Positions 6,406 through 14,527 of a stretch of 35,125 nt of DNA are shown in pieces. Position numbers and translations under genes: made by a program. The stretch comes from a virus. The stretch spans positions 1 through 35,125 of the IMG/VR virus record IMGVR_UViG_3300036772_000077; one strand, written 5' to 3'. Position 1 is the first letter of the stretch, and the number at the start of each line of letters is the position of its first letter. The notes under the pieces are model-generated. The model ran no database searches. It was not told where the DNA came from and saw only the letters and a program-made list of their open reading frames with translations.

Positions 6406-6632
6406 TGGCTGATTCAATGGACCTCGTGCAGCAGCGCGTGGAAGAAGATCTCCAGCGCCATATCCATAATGCTCGGGCACGAAATCCGGGTATCGCTCGC
6501 GTGCTTTGCATCGACTGTGAAGCGCCAATCCCAGCGGCGCGCAGACAAGCTATTCCGGGCGTACAGTGCTGCGTGACTTGCCAGGAAATTGCCGAGCTAA
6601 AAAGTAAGCATTACAACGGTCGTGCGGTATGA
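6405..6632 (+). CDS. DksA/TraR-type C4 zinc-finger protein
   Basis: A 75-aa protein with paired cysteines (VLCIDCEAPIP ... GVQCCVTCQEIAE) that would bind zinc in the DksA/TraR manner, after an N-terminal helix. DksA/TraR proteins bind in the RNA polymerase secondary channel and alter promoter choice. Short phage versions of this kind are regular members of P2-like early operons (P2 orf82-like). It overlaps both neighbours by 1-4 bases, showing tight translational coupling. Confidence 0.85.
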   Translation: MADSMDLVQQRVEEDLQRHIHNARARNPGIARVLCIDCEAPIPAARRQAIPGVQCCVTCQEIAELKSKHYNGRAV

Positions 6633-7639
6633 ACATCATCGACCCGCGTTGCTTCGGTGTCAGCACTATCAACAGCATCAGTATTTCTGGGGGCAAGGAT
6701 AGTCTTGCCCAATGGCTAAGGGCCATTGAAAACGATGTTCCTCATATTTCTGTCTTCGCTGATACTGGCCATGAACACCCGCAGACGATGGAATACCTGG
6801 ATTATCTTGAATCCCAGCTGGGAAAAGTTAGCCGTGTTAAAGCTGATTTCACACGCCAGATCGACGGTAAACGGAAATTCATTGCAGAGAAGTGGCCCAT
6901 TTCTCTCGTTCAGGAATGCGGTATGTCTGCCGATGAAGCGGCAGAACGTGTGCACCGTGCTCTGGAAATACTGAAGCCCACCGGCAATCCTTTTCTTGAT
7001 TTGTGCATGTGGAAAGGCCGGTTCCCTACAACAAAAGCCCGTTTCTGCACCTTTGACCTCAAACATGAGCCTGTCCGTACTCAGGTGATTGTTCCTGCAT
7101 TAGATGAATATGACGAGGTTATCAGTTGGCAGGGAGTCAGGGCGCAGGAATCGCCAGCGCGTGCATTGCTTCCGGACTGGGAGGAAGATGCTGACAACAC
7201 TCCTGGCCTTCATGTTTATCGTCCGATCCTCAACTGGCAGCACGAAGATGTGTTCGCCATTGCCAAACGTCATGGCATCAAACCTAATCCGCTTTATCTA
7301 CAGGGCTGCAGCCGTGTCGGATGCATGCCCTGCATTCATGCCCGTAAATCAGAACTGGCGGAGATCTTCCAGCGCTGGCCAGAAGAAATTCGCCGTGTCG
7401 CTGAATGGGAAAGGATGGTTGCAGAATGCTCACGCCGTGGTAATTCAACGTTCTTCCCGTCGACACACGATCCACGTCGCGCCGAGAGGCGTATTGAAGT
7501 CATCACAGCCGATGCTTATGGCATTGAGACTTATCGCGACTGGGCGTTAACCACACGAGGTGGTGCCCAATTTGATCTGCTGGCAGGCACAAATGACAGC
7601 GCGGTATGTAGTAGTGTCTATGCGGGAGTTTGTGAGTGA
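6629..7639 (+). CDS. PAPS-reductase-family PP-loop protein (DndC-like)
   Basis: A 336-aa member of the adenine-nucleotide alpha-hydrolase (PP-loop) superfamily. The ATP pyrophosphate loop is intact (SISGGKDS, residues 18-25), followed by [16 protein letters not shown] cysteine cluster near the C-terminus (C227, C232, C235 in [11 protein letters not shown]) could hold an Fe-S cluster, as in PAPS reductases and DndC. The substrate is not known. True PAPS reductase activity in a phage early operon is unlikely, so nucleic-acid or nucleotide modification is a better guess. It overlaps the preceding and following genes by 4 bases each, so it is co-translated with replication gene A. Confidence 0.85.
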   Translation: MNIIDPRCFGVSTINSISISGGKDSLAQWLRAIENDVPHISVFADTGHEHPQTMEYLDYLESQLGKVSRVKADFTRQIDGKRKFIAEKWPISLVQECGMSADEAAERVHRALEILKPTGNPFLDLCMWKGRFPTTKARFCTFDLKHEPVRTQVIVPALDEYDEVISWQGVRAQESPARALLPDWEEDADNTPGLHVYRPILNWQHEDVFAIAKRHGIKPNPLYLQGCSRVGCMPCIHARKSELAEIFQRWPEEIRRVAEWERMVAECSRRGNSTFFPSTHDPRRAERRIEVITADAYGIETYRDWALTTRGGAQFDLLAGTNDSAVCSSVYAGVCE

Positions 7640-10047
7640 CGGATATCAGTTCAGGCCGTCACACAACACTTTTTATAACTGATAATTCCGGTAGCGCTGA
7701 GAAAGCTACCGGGAATTATTCATGGAATGCCCCTGCAAAAGCCGTAAACCCATACTTTGACCCGGCAGACGTTGCGCCGGGTTCTGCGCTTTCAAACCTG
7801 ATCACTCTGTACGCTGCCGACAATGAGCAGGAGCAGTTGCGTCGCGAGGTGCTGAGTGATGAGATCTGGGAGCGTTACTTCTTCAATGAGTCCCGCGATC
7901 CTGTCCAGCGTGAAATGGAGCAGGATAACCTCATCAGCTGGGCAAAAATGGCCCGTGAGCAGCAGCGTGTTAATCCCGATCTGGTGATTATCGCTGACGT
8001 CAGCGCTGAGCCGTCCCACCTCAGCAAGCCATTGCTGGAACGCATTAAATTCTTTCATGGCCTGGGCCGGGCAAAGGCTTACTCCCGCTATCTGCGCGAA
8101 ACTATCAGGCCATGCCTAGAGCGTCTGGCGCGTGTGCGTGAAAGTCAGGTGTCTGCTTCTTTCCGGTTTATGGCAAGCCATGACGGTCTGGAGGGGTTGC
8201 TGGTCCTGCCTGAAATGAGCCAGGGCCAGGTAAAACGCCTTTCTACGCTGGTTGCCGCACACATGAGCATGTGTCTGGATTCGACCTGCGGTGAGCTGTT
8301 TGTTACGGATGACATCAAGCCGGAAGAAATCCGCCAGTCATGGGAAAGGGTTGCTGCGGAAGCCATGCGTTTAGACGTCATCCCGCCCGCTTTTGAGCAG
8401 CTTCGCCGCAAGAAACGCCGCCGTAAGCCCGTGCCTTATGACCTTATTCCGGGTTCGCTGGCACGCATGCTTTGCGCGGACTGGTGGTATCGCAAGCTGT
8501 GGCAGATGCGATGTGAGTGGCGGGAAGAGCAGCTGCGCGCCGTCTGTCTGGTTAACAAAAAAGCTTCGCCGTATGTCAGCTATGAAGCTGTGATCCATAA
8601 GCGCGAGCAGCGCCGCAAGTCACTGGAGTTCTTCCGTTCGCATGAGCTGGTCAATGAGGCCGGTGATACGCTGGATATGGAAGATGTGGTGAACGCCAGC
8701 AGCAGTAATCCCGCGCACCGTCGCAATGAAATGATGGCCTGCGTTAAGGGGCTGGAGCTTATCGCGGAAATGCGCAGTGACTGTGCCGTTTTCTATACCA
8801 TCACCTGCCCGTCACGCTTCCACGCCACCCTCAACAACGGCAGGCCCAATCCGAAGTGGACCAGCGAAACGGTCCGGCAGAGCAGTAATTATCTGGTTGA
8901 TACATTTGCCGCATTCCGCAAAGCTATGCACAAGGCCGGACTGCGTTGGTATGGCGTTCGCGTTGCCGAGCCACACCATGACGGCACCGTACACTGGCAC
9001 CTTTTATGTTTCATGCGCAAAAAAGAACGCCGCTCTATCACGGCACTGCTGCGTAAATTTGCCATCCGCGAAGACCGCGAGGAGCTGGGAAAAAATACCG
9101 GCCCACGTTTTAAGTCCGAGTTGATCAATCCGCGCAAAGGCACGCCGACTAGCTATATCGCTAAATACATCAGCAAGAACATAGACGGGCGCGGGCTGGC
9201 TAAAGAAGTCAGCAAGGAAACGGGCAGATCACTGCGCGACAGCGCGGAGCACGTCACAGCCTGGGCTTCACTGCACCGTGTTCAGCAGTTCCGATTCTTC
9301 GGTATTCCGGGGCGGCAGGCATACCGCGAGCTGCGATTGCTGGCCGGTCAGGCTGCGAGACAGCAAGGCGATAAGAAGGCTGGCGCGCCAGTTCTGGCTG
9401 AAACCCGTCTGGATGCAGTACTGGCGGCTGCCGATGCGGGCTGCTTCGCAACCTACATCACTAAGCAGGGCGGTGTGATGGTCCCCCGCAAACATCACCT
9501 AATCAGAACGGCATACGAGCTTAACGACGAGCCGAGCACCTACGGCGATCACGGCATTCGTATTTATGGTGTCTGGTCCCCGTTAACGCAGGGCCGCATC
9601 TGCACGCATGCGGTGAAGTGGAAAAAGGTTCGTAAGGCCGTTGACGTTCAGGAGGCGACAGCCGACCAGGGCGCTCGCGCCCCTTGGACTCGTGGCAATA
9701 ACTGTCCCCCTGTAGAAAATTTAAACATATCAGGGGGGGATCTATCCTGCAGTGATGAGGCCACGCCGCTGCCGGACTTCGAAAATCTGAACAAAAAGGA
9801 ACTGCGGGAGCTGACGGCACGGCTACGCCTGGTAAAACCGAAGCGCCGGAAAGGGTACAAACAGGAAATTACGGAGCACCAACGGCTGCAGCTCGAAGTG
9901 GAACTGCGGTCCAGGGGCTTTGACGCCAGTGAAGCGGAAGTGGATCTCCTTCTGCGCGGTGGCAGCATCCCATCTGGGGCCGGGCTACGCTTGTTCTATC
10001 GAAACCAGCGCCTGCAGGAAGATGACAAATGGCGTCAATGGTACTGA
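7636..10047 (+). CDS. A: Replication initiation endonuclease A
   Basis: The rolling-circle initiator of P2-like phages (phage GPA family): it nicks the origin, which in P2 lies inside this gene, and stays covalently bound to the 5' end. The 803-aa protein carries a HUH metal motif ([14 protein letters not shown] at residues 453-455) and the double tyrosine YIAKY (Y507 and Y511) equivalent to the P2 A catalytic pair. Length is slightly above P2 A. It starts with GTG overlapping the upstream stop by 4 bases. The last third is highly basic and likely binds DNA or host replication proteins. Confidence 0.95.
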   Translation: MTDISSGRHTTLFITDNSGSAEKATGNYSWNAPAKAVNPYFDPADVAPGSALSNLITLYAADNEQEQLRREVLSDEIWERYFFNESRDPVQREMEQDNLISWAKMAREQQRVNPDLVIIADVSAEPSHLSKPLLERIKFFHGLGRAKAYSRYLRETIRPCLERLARVRESQVSASFRFMASHDGLEGLLVLPEMSQGQVKRLSTLVAAHMSMCLDSTCGELFVTDDIKPEEIRQSWERVAAEAMRLDVIPPAFEQLRRKKRRRKPVPYDLIPGSLARMLCADWWYRKLWQMRCEWREEQLRAVCLVNKKASPYVSYEAVIHKREQRRKSLEFFRSHELVNEAGDTLDMEDVVNASSSNPAHRRNEMMACVKGLELIAEMRSDCAVFYTITCPSRFHATLNNGRPNPKWTSETVRQSSNYLVDTFAAFRKAMHKAGLRWYGVRVAEPHHDGTVHWHLLCFMRKKERRSITALLRKFAIREDREELGKNTGPRFKSELINPRKGTPTSYIAKYISKNIDGRGLAKEVSKETGRSLRDSAEHVTAWASLHRVQQFRFFGIPGRQAYRELRLLAGQAARQQGDKKAGAPVLAETRLDAVLAAADAGCFATYITKQGGVMVPRKHHLIRTAYELNDEPSTYGDHGIRIYGVWSPLTQGRICTHAVKWKKVRKAVDVQEATADQGARAPWTRGNNCPPVENLNISGGDLSCSDEATPLPDFENLNKKELRELTARLRLVKPKRRKGYKQEITEHQRLQLEVELRSRGFDASEAEVDLLLRGGSIPSGAGLRLFYRNQRLQEDDKWRQWY

Positions 10048-10126
10048 GAAGGTCGGGAATGAGGTTATCTATTAATCAAAGGGTTAGCTGAGTAAAAAAG
10101 TATTTCAGCTTTAATTACACATGATG

Positions 10127-10146
10127 TACTGTATATATAAACAGTA
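10127..10146 (+). promoter_or_regulatory. LexA (SOS) box
   Basis: A 20-bp element with perfect CTG-N10-CAG ends, TA/TA outer flanks and an AT-alternating centre, one base away from the E. coli LexA consensus. It lies 17 bp before the GTG start at 10163 and overlaps -10-like sequence (TATATA), so LexA would block transcription and DNA damage would release it. Confidence 0.88.
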
Positions 10147-10162
10147 ATAAGGGGAGGGAGTT

Positions 10163-10348
10163 GTGAACGATTTGTTCATGGAGTCACTTGCACTACAGCG
10201 TATCGAACTTATGGCCAGACTGGTCGCCAGCTCAGACTGCAGCGATGATGATAAGGAAGTTGCCATTTCATGGTTGTCAGAACTGACGAGCGATCTGGTG
10301 ACCAGGCTAAATGTATACGGAGTAGTGCAGGATGAAAGCACGCATTAG
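10163..10348 (+). CDS. LexA-controlled 61-aa protein, candidate prophage inducer
   Basis: A small acidic helical protein (MNDLFMESLALQRIELMARLVASSDCSDDDKEVAISWLSELTSDLV...). The GTG start has GGAGG five bases upstream and sits just after the SOS box. In phage 186 the LexA-controlled gene in this part of the genome is tum, an antirepressor that inactivates CI. This protein does not look like 186 Tum or DinI, so a functional analogue is an inference from the promoter and location alone. It could instead modulate replication. Confidence 0.75.
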   Translation: MNDLFMESLALQRIELMARLVASSDCSDDDKEVAISWLSELTSDLVTRLNVYGVVQDESTH

Positions 10349-10436
10349 CGAATTTTTGCCTGGGGAAACTCCCTCCCAAATGGCGTCGCAAGTTATACGA
10401 AGGCAGTGCATGCGTATGGTGCATGAATTCGCATGA
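10332..10436 (+). CDS. 34-aa basic small protein overlapping the SOS gene
   Basis: A short frame (MKARISEFLPGETPSQMASQVIRRQC...) beginning inside the last codons of the LexA-controlled gene, in another phase, with an AGG close upstream. It is basic and rich in Arg and Met. Overlap suggests translational coupling and shared SOS control. It may be a genuine small gene; the evidence is position and amino-acid character only. Confidence 0.4.
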   Translation: MKARISEFLPGETPSQMASQVIRRQCMRMVHEFA

Positions 10437-10453
10437 TCGCAAAAGGATCGCAA

Positions 10454-10492
10454 CGGGTCAGAACCGCCAGCGCTGGCGTACCTTCTGGCCCG
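10454..10492. repeat. Nested inverted repeat near cos
   Basis: An outer inverted repeat (CGGGTCAGAA at 10454-10463 against TTCTGGCCCG at 10483-10492, one mismatch) encloses a perfect 14-bp palindrome (CGCCAGCGCTGGCG, 10465-10478). It lies about 40 bp from the cos site and is a plausible terminase small-subunit binding site. A terminator role is less likely as no T-run follows. Confidence 0.55.
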
Positions 10493-10530
10493 TCATGCAC
10501 CTGCATGAAAACCACTCCATAAAGCGCGCA

Positions 10531-10549
10531 GGCGTGGCGGGGATACGAG
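10531..10549 (+). other. cos: cos site (19-bp cohesive end)
   Basis: GGCGTGGCGGGG begins a 19-bp sequence closely matching the P2/186 cohesive ends as I remember them (GGCGAGGCGGGG and GGCGTGGCGGGG). It lies between A and Q, the expected place. It is framed by a perfect 7-bp inverted repeat, AGCGCGC (10523-10529) and GCGCGCT (10551-10557), whose centre coincides with the cos centre. The remaining bases of 10437-10653 outside this and the nested repeat show no gene. Confidence 0.85.
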
Positions 10550-10653
10550 CGCGCGCTAAGTATGCTCGGTAAGGTTGATAGATTTCGCAGACGATGGTGG
10601 GTATCATGCGTTACTTAAATGCCCAAGAGCAAGTTTGATTAATAGGCCATATT

Positions 10654-11856
10654 ATGAATAGTAAATTGATTTCTTTGGATTTATTCGCTGGGGCAGGTGG
10701 CCTTACCTGTGGTTTAGATATGGCTGGTTTTCAGCCTATTCTTGCAAATGAATTAGTTCCGGCTCATGCGGAGACTTATGCATTTAATCATCCTCAGACT
10801 GAGGTTGTGGTTGATGATGTAAGAGCTATTGCCGAAAGCAATTTGATGAAGCAATTATCATTAAAACCAGGTGAATTAGATTTATTGGCGGGTGGTCCGC
10901 CGTGCCAAGGATTTTCAATTAACGCACCTATTAGATCCTTAGATGATGAACGAAATCATTTGTTTAAGGATTTTCTTAGGATAGCTGCGGCGCTAAAACC
11001 TAAGGCAATTTTAATTGAAAATGTTCCTGGTATTGTTTCCTTGGGTAAAGGAACTGTTGTAGAGCAAATCTACAAAGAACTGGAATCATTAGGTTACAGT
11101 GTAGGTCATCGTATTTTGTTTGCTGGTCATTATGGCGTCCCGCAAATGAGATTCAGAACCGTTTTCATCGCTATATACGGCAAAAATAAAAAAGTCAACT
11201 TCCCTGAGCCAAAATATAATGCGAAGGCAGTCGCTAATTTCGCTGGAGCTAAAGAGCTTTGTCTCCCAATTTCGCCGTTATTTTCAAGTGAATTGAAACC
11301 TCATACAACTGTTTGGGATGCAATATCAGATTTACCAATGATTATTGGCGGCAAAAATAATAATGGGCTTAGTTATTCATCTGAACCTGCTAGCGACTAT
11401 CAAGAAGTTTTACGTGGCAAATCAGAACTGGCCATGAATCACGTTGCCGCTAATCTCGGAGCTATTAATCTAGAACGTTTGAAACATATCCCGCAGGGTG
11501 GAAGTTGGAGAGATATTCCTTATGACTTATTGCCTACCGGTTTGAAGAGAGCGAGAAGAAGCGACCATACCAAACGCTACGGTCGCTTACATCCCGATGG
11601 GTTGTGCTCAACTATACTCACGAAATGTGATCCTCATTGGGGTAGTTTTTTTCACCCAACTCAAGATCGCGTAATTTCCGTTAGGGAAGCAGCTCGTATT
11701 CAGTCGTTCCCTGACCATTATATTTTCAAAGGTAATCTTACCCAGCAATATGAGCAAGTTGGAAACGCAGTGCCACCTTTAATGGCCAAAGCGATTGGGG
11801 AAGAAATCATTAATATGATTGGATATGGACATGAGCAACAGAAGAGATTTGGTTGA
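10654..11856 (+). CDS. DNA (cytosine-5) methyltransferase of a type II RM system
   Basis: A 400-aa C5-cytosine methyltransferase that transfers a methyl group from AdoMet to the RM recognition site and so protects the lysogen. Motifs appear in canonical order: I (DLFAGAGGLTCGL, residues 9-21), IV with the catalytic cysteine (GGPPCQGFS, C84), VI (IENVPG, 121-126), VIII (QMRFRTVFI) and X (QVGNAVPP). The target-recognition region lies between VIII and IX (about 200-330). Composition is clearly more AT-rich than the flanking phage genes. It overlaps the endonuclease gene by about 30 bp and lies between cos and Q, converging on Q. Confidence 0.95.
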   Translation: MNSKLISLDLFAGAGGLTCGLDMAGFQPILANELVPAHAETYAFNHPQTEVVVDDVRAIAESNLMKQLSLKPGELDLLAGGPPCQGFSINAPIRSLDDERNHLFKDFLRIAAALKPKAILIENVPGIVSLGKGTVVEQIYKELESLGYSVGHRILFAGHYGVPQMRFRTVFIAIYGKNKKVNFPEPKYNAKAVANFAGAKELCLPISPLFSSELKPHTTVWDAISDLPMIIGGKNNNGLSYSSEPASDYQEVLRGKSELAMNHVAANLGAINLERLKHIPQGGSWRDIPYDLLPTGLKRARRSDHTKRYGRLHPDGLCSTILTKCDPHWGSFFHPTQDRVISVREAARIQSFPDHYIFKGNLTQQYEQVGNAVPPLMAKAIGEEIINMIGYGHEQQKRFG

Positions 11857-12736
11857 AATATTCGGATATAGTCCAGTAGATCTTACTCCTGAAGTTAGAT
11901 CTTTATGGGCTTTAGGGGCTTGCCCGTTTCTGAACAAAGAATGTGTAAAGATAAATCATGATCAAACCATAATATATGGTACGTGTAGTGTAACATCCCC
12001 GTATGGGGATGTTATTATTTGCCCAAATAGATTGTATGCGAATAATTATGAAACGCTACTAAAGGTCAGTCATGATGCATTCGGGACTGATATTCCTTTC
12101 CTAACGTATGGCCAATATGTTGAACAAAGGGCTAATCATAAAGATTGTATAATTGCTCTTGGTAAAAATTCAGGTAAAGAAGTTCAAGTAGGTAGAGCAT
12201 TATCAATGGATTGGGTTTTGGTAAGAATGACCGATGGCCAAATAAACGAGTATGTAGGAATAGAAATTCAAAGCATTGATATTACTGGTAATTATCGTGA
12301 TGCATGGCATGCCTATAAAAATATCAAACCTACCGATGTTCGGAACGAATTGCCTACTTCTCAGCACGGTTTGAACTGGGCTAATGTTCATAAGCGATTA
12401 ATTCCACAGATTATTAGGAAAGGTGTGGTTTATTCTCGCTCAAATTATGTGAAAAAAGGGTTGTATTTTATACTGCCAGACATCGTCTATAAGAAATTTG
12501 AAGATGTTATCGGGAGTGATATTCCACTTTTAGATTATCAAAATAACAAAACAATTACAGTCTACACCTATGGACTTGGTGCGGTTGTACCAAATGGCCA
12601 ACAACGGTCGTTATTACAAAATAGAAAGATAACATTTGACCTTGATGAGTTTTCTAAACGCTTTACAACGGGTCCAAATTTACCAAGTGGTGAGGACCTT
12701 GATGCTGTAATAAAAAGAGCTTTAGGGGTTCTGTAG
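11825..12736 (+). CDS. NotI-family type II restriction endonuclease
   Basis: A 303-aa protein with the features of the NotI endonuclease family. Four cysteines (C33, C40, C54, C66 in CPFLNKEC, GTC and IIC) match the metal-binding site unique to that family. A PD-(D/E)XK-type centre follows with Q in place of the last K (MDWVLV ... EYVGIEIQS; D129, E147, Q149), as in NotI. It should cut DNA at a GC-rich site that the upstream methyltransferase protects. Start may be ATG 11825 or 11831. The overlap with the methyltransferase couples translation and ensures protection is made first. Confidence 0.88.
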   Translation: MDMSNRRDLVEIFGYSPVDLTPEVRSLWALGACPFLNKECVKINHDQTIIYGTCSVTSPYGDVIICPNRLYANNYETLLKVSHDAFGTDIPFLTYGQYVEQRANHKDCIIALGKNSGKEVQVGRALSMDWVLVRMTDGQINEYVGIEIQSIDITGNYRDAWHAYKNIKPTDVRNELPTSQHGLNWANVHKRLIPQIIRKGVVYSRSNYVKKGLYFILPDIVYKKFEDVIGSDIPLLDYQNNKTITVYTYGLGAVVPNGQQRSLLQNRKITFDLDEFSKRFTTGPNLPSGEDLDAVIKRALGVL

Positions 12737-12756
12737 GAGTTAATGTTTTAATTTCT

Positions 12757-12780
12757 AGGCCGAGATAATTCGGCCTTTTT
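12757..12780 (+). terminator. Terminator after the RM operon
   Basis: AGGCCGA / TCGGCCT, 7-bp perfect stem with 6-base loop, followed by TTTT. It ends the rightward RM transcript three bases before the end of the convergent Q gene. Confidence 0.85.
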
Positions 12781-12782
12781 CA

Positions 12783-13826
12783 TTAATCAAAATTATAAGG
12801 TTGAAAATTTATCACATCCTCGCCTAACCATGCATTAAGTTCTCCTAATCTTTTCTGAAGAGGCATTAACTCGTTTCTTACAAATACCATGCTAGCCTTC
12901 TCAACATCCCCAAACCCACCAACATTGCTCGGCATAATTCCCATCATCTGCGGCGGAACGCGGTGCGCTGCCATCATGTCATCCCGGCTCACGTTCTTGA
13001 TATTCAGAAACTCATCTTTAGCCGCGACCTCTGACAGCGGGATGATCTGAATGCCATCCTTTTTGCCGTTGGGTGAGTACATAAACAGGTTGCGGAAATT
13101 GCCCGGCCCTTTGGCGCTTTTCATGGCCTGGCGGATGTTGTTCACGTCCTCCTGGTTCTGCGCAGCGTCGGTCATGTACATAATGAACCCCGCATGGCTG
13201 CCGTTGATGTAATACTTCCGGCGGAACAGCGTAGCGGACTCGTTGAGCAACGTTGACGGGATGGCGGACAGGTAGCCGGGCAGCCCGTAAATTTCCTGGT
13301 TAATGTCCGGCTCCATCAGGTGAAAAACGCTGCCGCTGGTGAACTCATAGGGCTGTGTGGTCATGCCGTATTGCACAAACCAGTAGCTGTCCAAGTCCAC
13401 ACCGCGGCGGGTATATTTCGCCAGGGCTGGCTCTAAGGAAAGCACGCCGCCGAGGCGGTTGGTTCGCTTCTCCAGATAGGCGTTGCCAAACACCAGATAA
13501 TCCTGCACGAATCGGGCAAAAGCCTGTTGGCTGAGCAATGGATGCGGAATGTAGGTGCTGCTGAGAATGTCACGCTTAACGGCAATCGGTGAGCTGTGAT
13601 GCACGGCGGCGCGGTAGGTGCGGGCGAGGCCGTCAAAGCTCACAGGCGGCTCATACCATTTATCCATTTGCACGCATTCCACGTAGTCCAGCAGTTCGCG
13701 GCGGTCCAGTACCGGGATCGGATCGCCAAAGCTGAACGCCTCCGCAGACATAGCGGAGTTATGCGGCGCGGTAGCTTCCGCTGGCGCGGCAGTAGCTGCT
13801 GGGGATTGGCAGTCAAGATTGCTCAT
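12783..13826 (-). CDS. Q: Portal protein Q
   Basis: The 347-aa dodecameric head portal (PBSX/P2 portal family), through which DNA is packaged and to which the tail attaches. Recognisable family segments include LDRRELLDYVECVQMDKWYEPPVSFDGLARTYRAAVHHSSPIAVKRDIL and SRDDMMAAHRVPPQMMGIMPSNVGGFGDVEKA. Length equals P2 Q within a few residues. GGAG lies eight bases before the ATG. The last 20 residues are coded by AT-rich DNA next to the RM terminator, suggesting that the cargo junction reached the end of Q. It overlaps the upstream gene by 4 bases. Confidence 0.97.
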   Translation of the reverse strand: MSNLDCQSPAATAAPAEATAPHNSAMSAEAFSFGDPIPVLDRRELLDYVECVQMDKWYEPPVSFDGLARTYRAAVHHSSPIAVKRDILSSTYIPHPLLSQQAFARFVQDYLVFGNAYLEKRTNRLGGVLSLEPALAKYTRRGVDLDSYWFVQYGMTTQPYEFTSGSVFHLMEPDINQEIYGLPGYLSAIPSTLLNESATLFRRKYYINGSHAGFIMYMTDAAQNQEDVNNIRQAMKSAKGPGNFRNLFMYSPNGKKDGIQIIPLSEVAAKDEFLNIKNVSRDDMMAAHRVPPQMMGIMPSNVGGFGDVEKASMVFVRNELMPLQKRLGELNAWLGEDVINFQPYNFD

Positions 13827-14527
13827 GCTCCCAGCTCCTTGTCAGCCTGTGGCCATTCGCACATAAATGCCATTTTCCAGTCCTCTGCTGACAGTTCCTT
13901 TTTCATTTGCTCCAGCCAGTCGTCATCAAACAGAGCTGCGTCTGATGCTGCAGCGTCATCTGCGGTAAAAACAAGGCTTGCTGTGTCGCTGGTGAGCAGC
14001 TTTTGGTATTCCCGCCATGCTTCCGGGTTGCGGCTGGGGGTGGTGTAGTAGGTCGCGTGGTAGCGGGCGTGCATTGAAAGACTTTTGGCAAGCGCAATAA
14101 CATTTTTAGGCGAGTCGGCCCAGGCATACTCTGACACGTAGACATTTCCATGGAGCGCTGCGCAGTGGCTGTCCGGGTCGATAAAGTAGATGAATGCGCC
14201 GTTGCTCAGTTCCAGATAGTGATCTGTCATACGCAATACATGGGTTTGCAGTTGTGGCCTGGCTTCTGACAACAGCGCATTGAGGTAGGCCCTGTTAACC
14301 TGCGAATGACCGTCACCGCACCCCAGGAAAATCTGGTTTCGCCCGGTGGTTAACGCGTCAGACAGCGCCTCAAGTGAGAAAAACCAGTCAGCGCCACACT
14401 GGCGCATTTTGGTCAGCACCCTGCGTGTGCCGCGGGCACCTGCATTCCAGCTCATCTGGTAATTAAACGGCGTTGCGCGGCTATAAAAACAGGCATCTGA
14501 AAACAGGTTGATTAGCGTTGGTTTCAT
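13823..14527 (-). CDS. Terminase ATPase paralogue, probably inactive
   Basis: A 234-aa protein between P and Q that aligns with the ATPase half of terminase P. Compare LEALSDALTTGRNQIFLGCGDGHSQV with REALIDAITTGRNQIFLSASKAQAHV in P, and ALHGNVYVSEYAWADSPKNVIALAKSLSMHARYHATYYTTPSRNP with the P segment from SYHGNLYLDEYFW. The nucleotide-binding loop region is changed (KSRQIGATFF in P, KMRQCGADWFF here). The Walker B aspartate in LYLDE has become Ser (VYVSE). The nuclease domain is absent. It overlaps P by one base and Q by four, so it is translated with them. A regulatory or structural role in packaging is inferred. Confidence 0.8.
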   Translation of the reverse strand: MKPTLINLFSDACFYSRATPFNYQMSWNAGARGTRRVLTKMRQCGADWFFSLEALSDALTTGRNQIFLGCGDGHSQVNRAYLNALLSEARPQLQTHVLRMTDHYLELSNGAFIYFIDPDSHCAALHGNVYVSEYAWADSPKNVIALAKSLSMHARYHATYYTTPSRNPEAWREYQKLLTSDTASLVFTADDAAASDAALFDDDWLEQMKKELSAEDWKMAFMCEWPQADKELGA

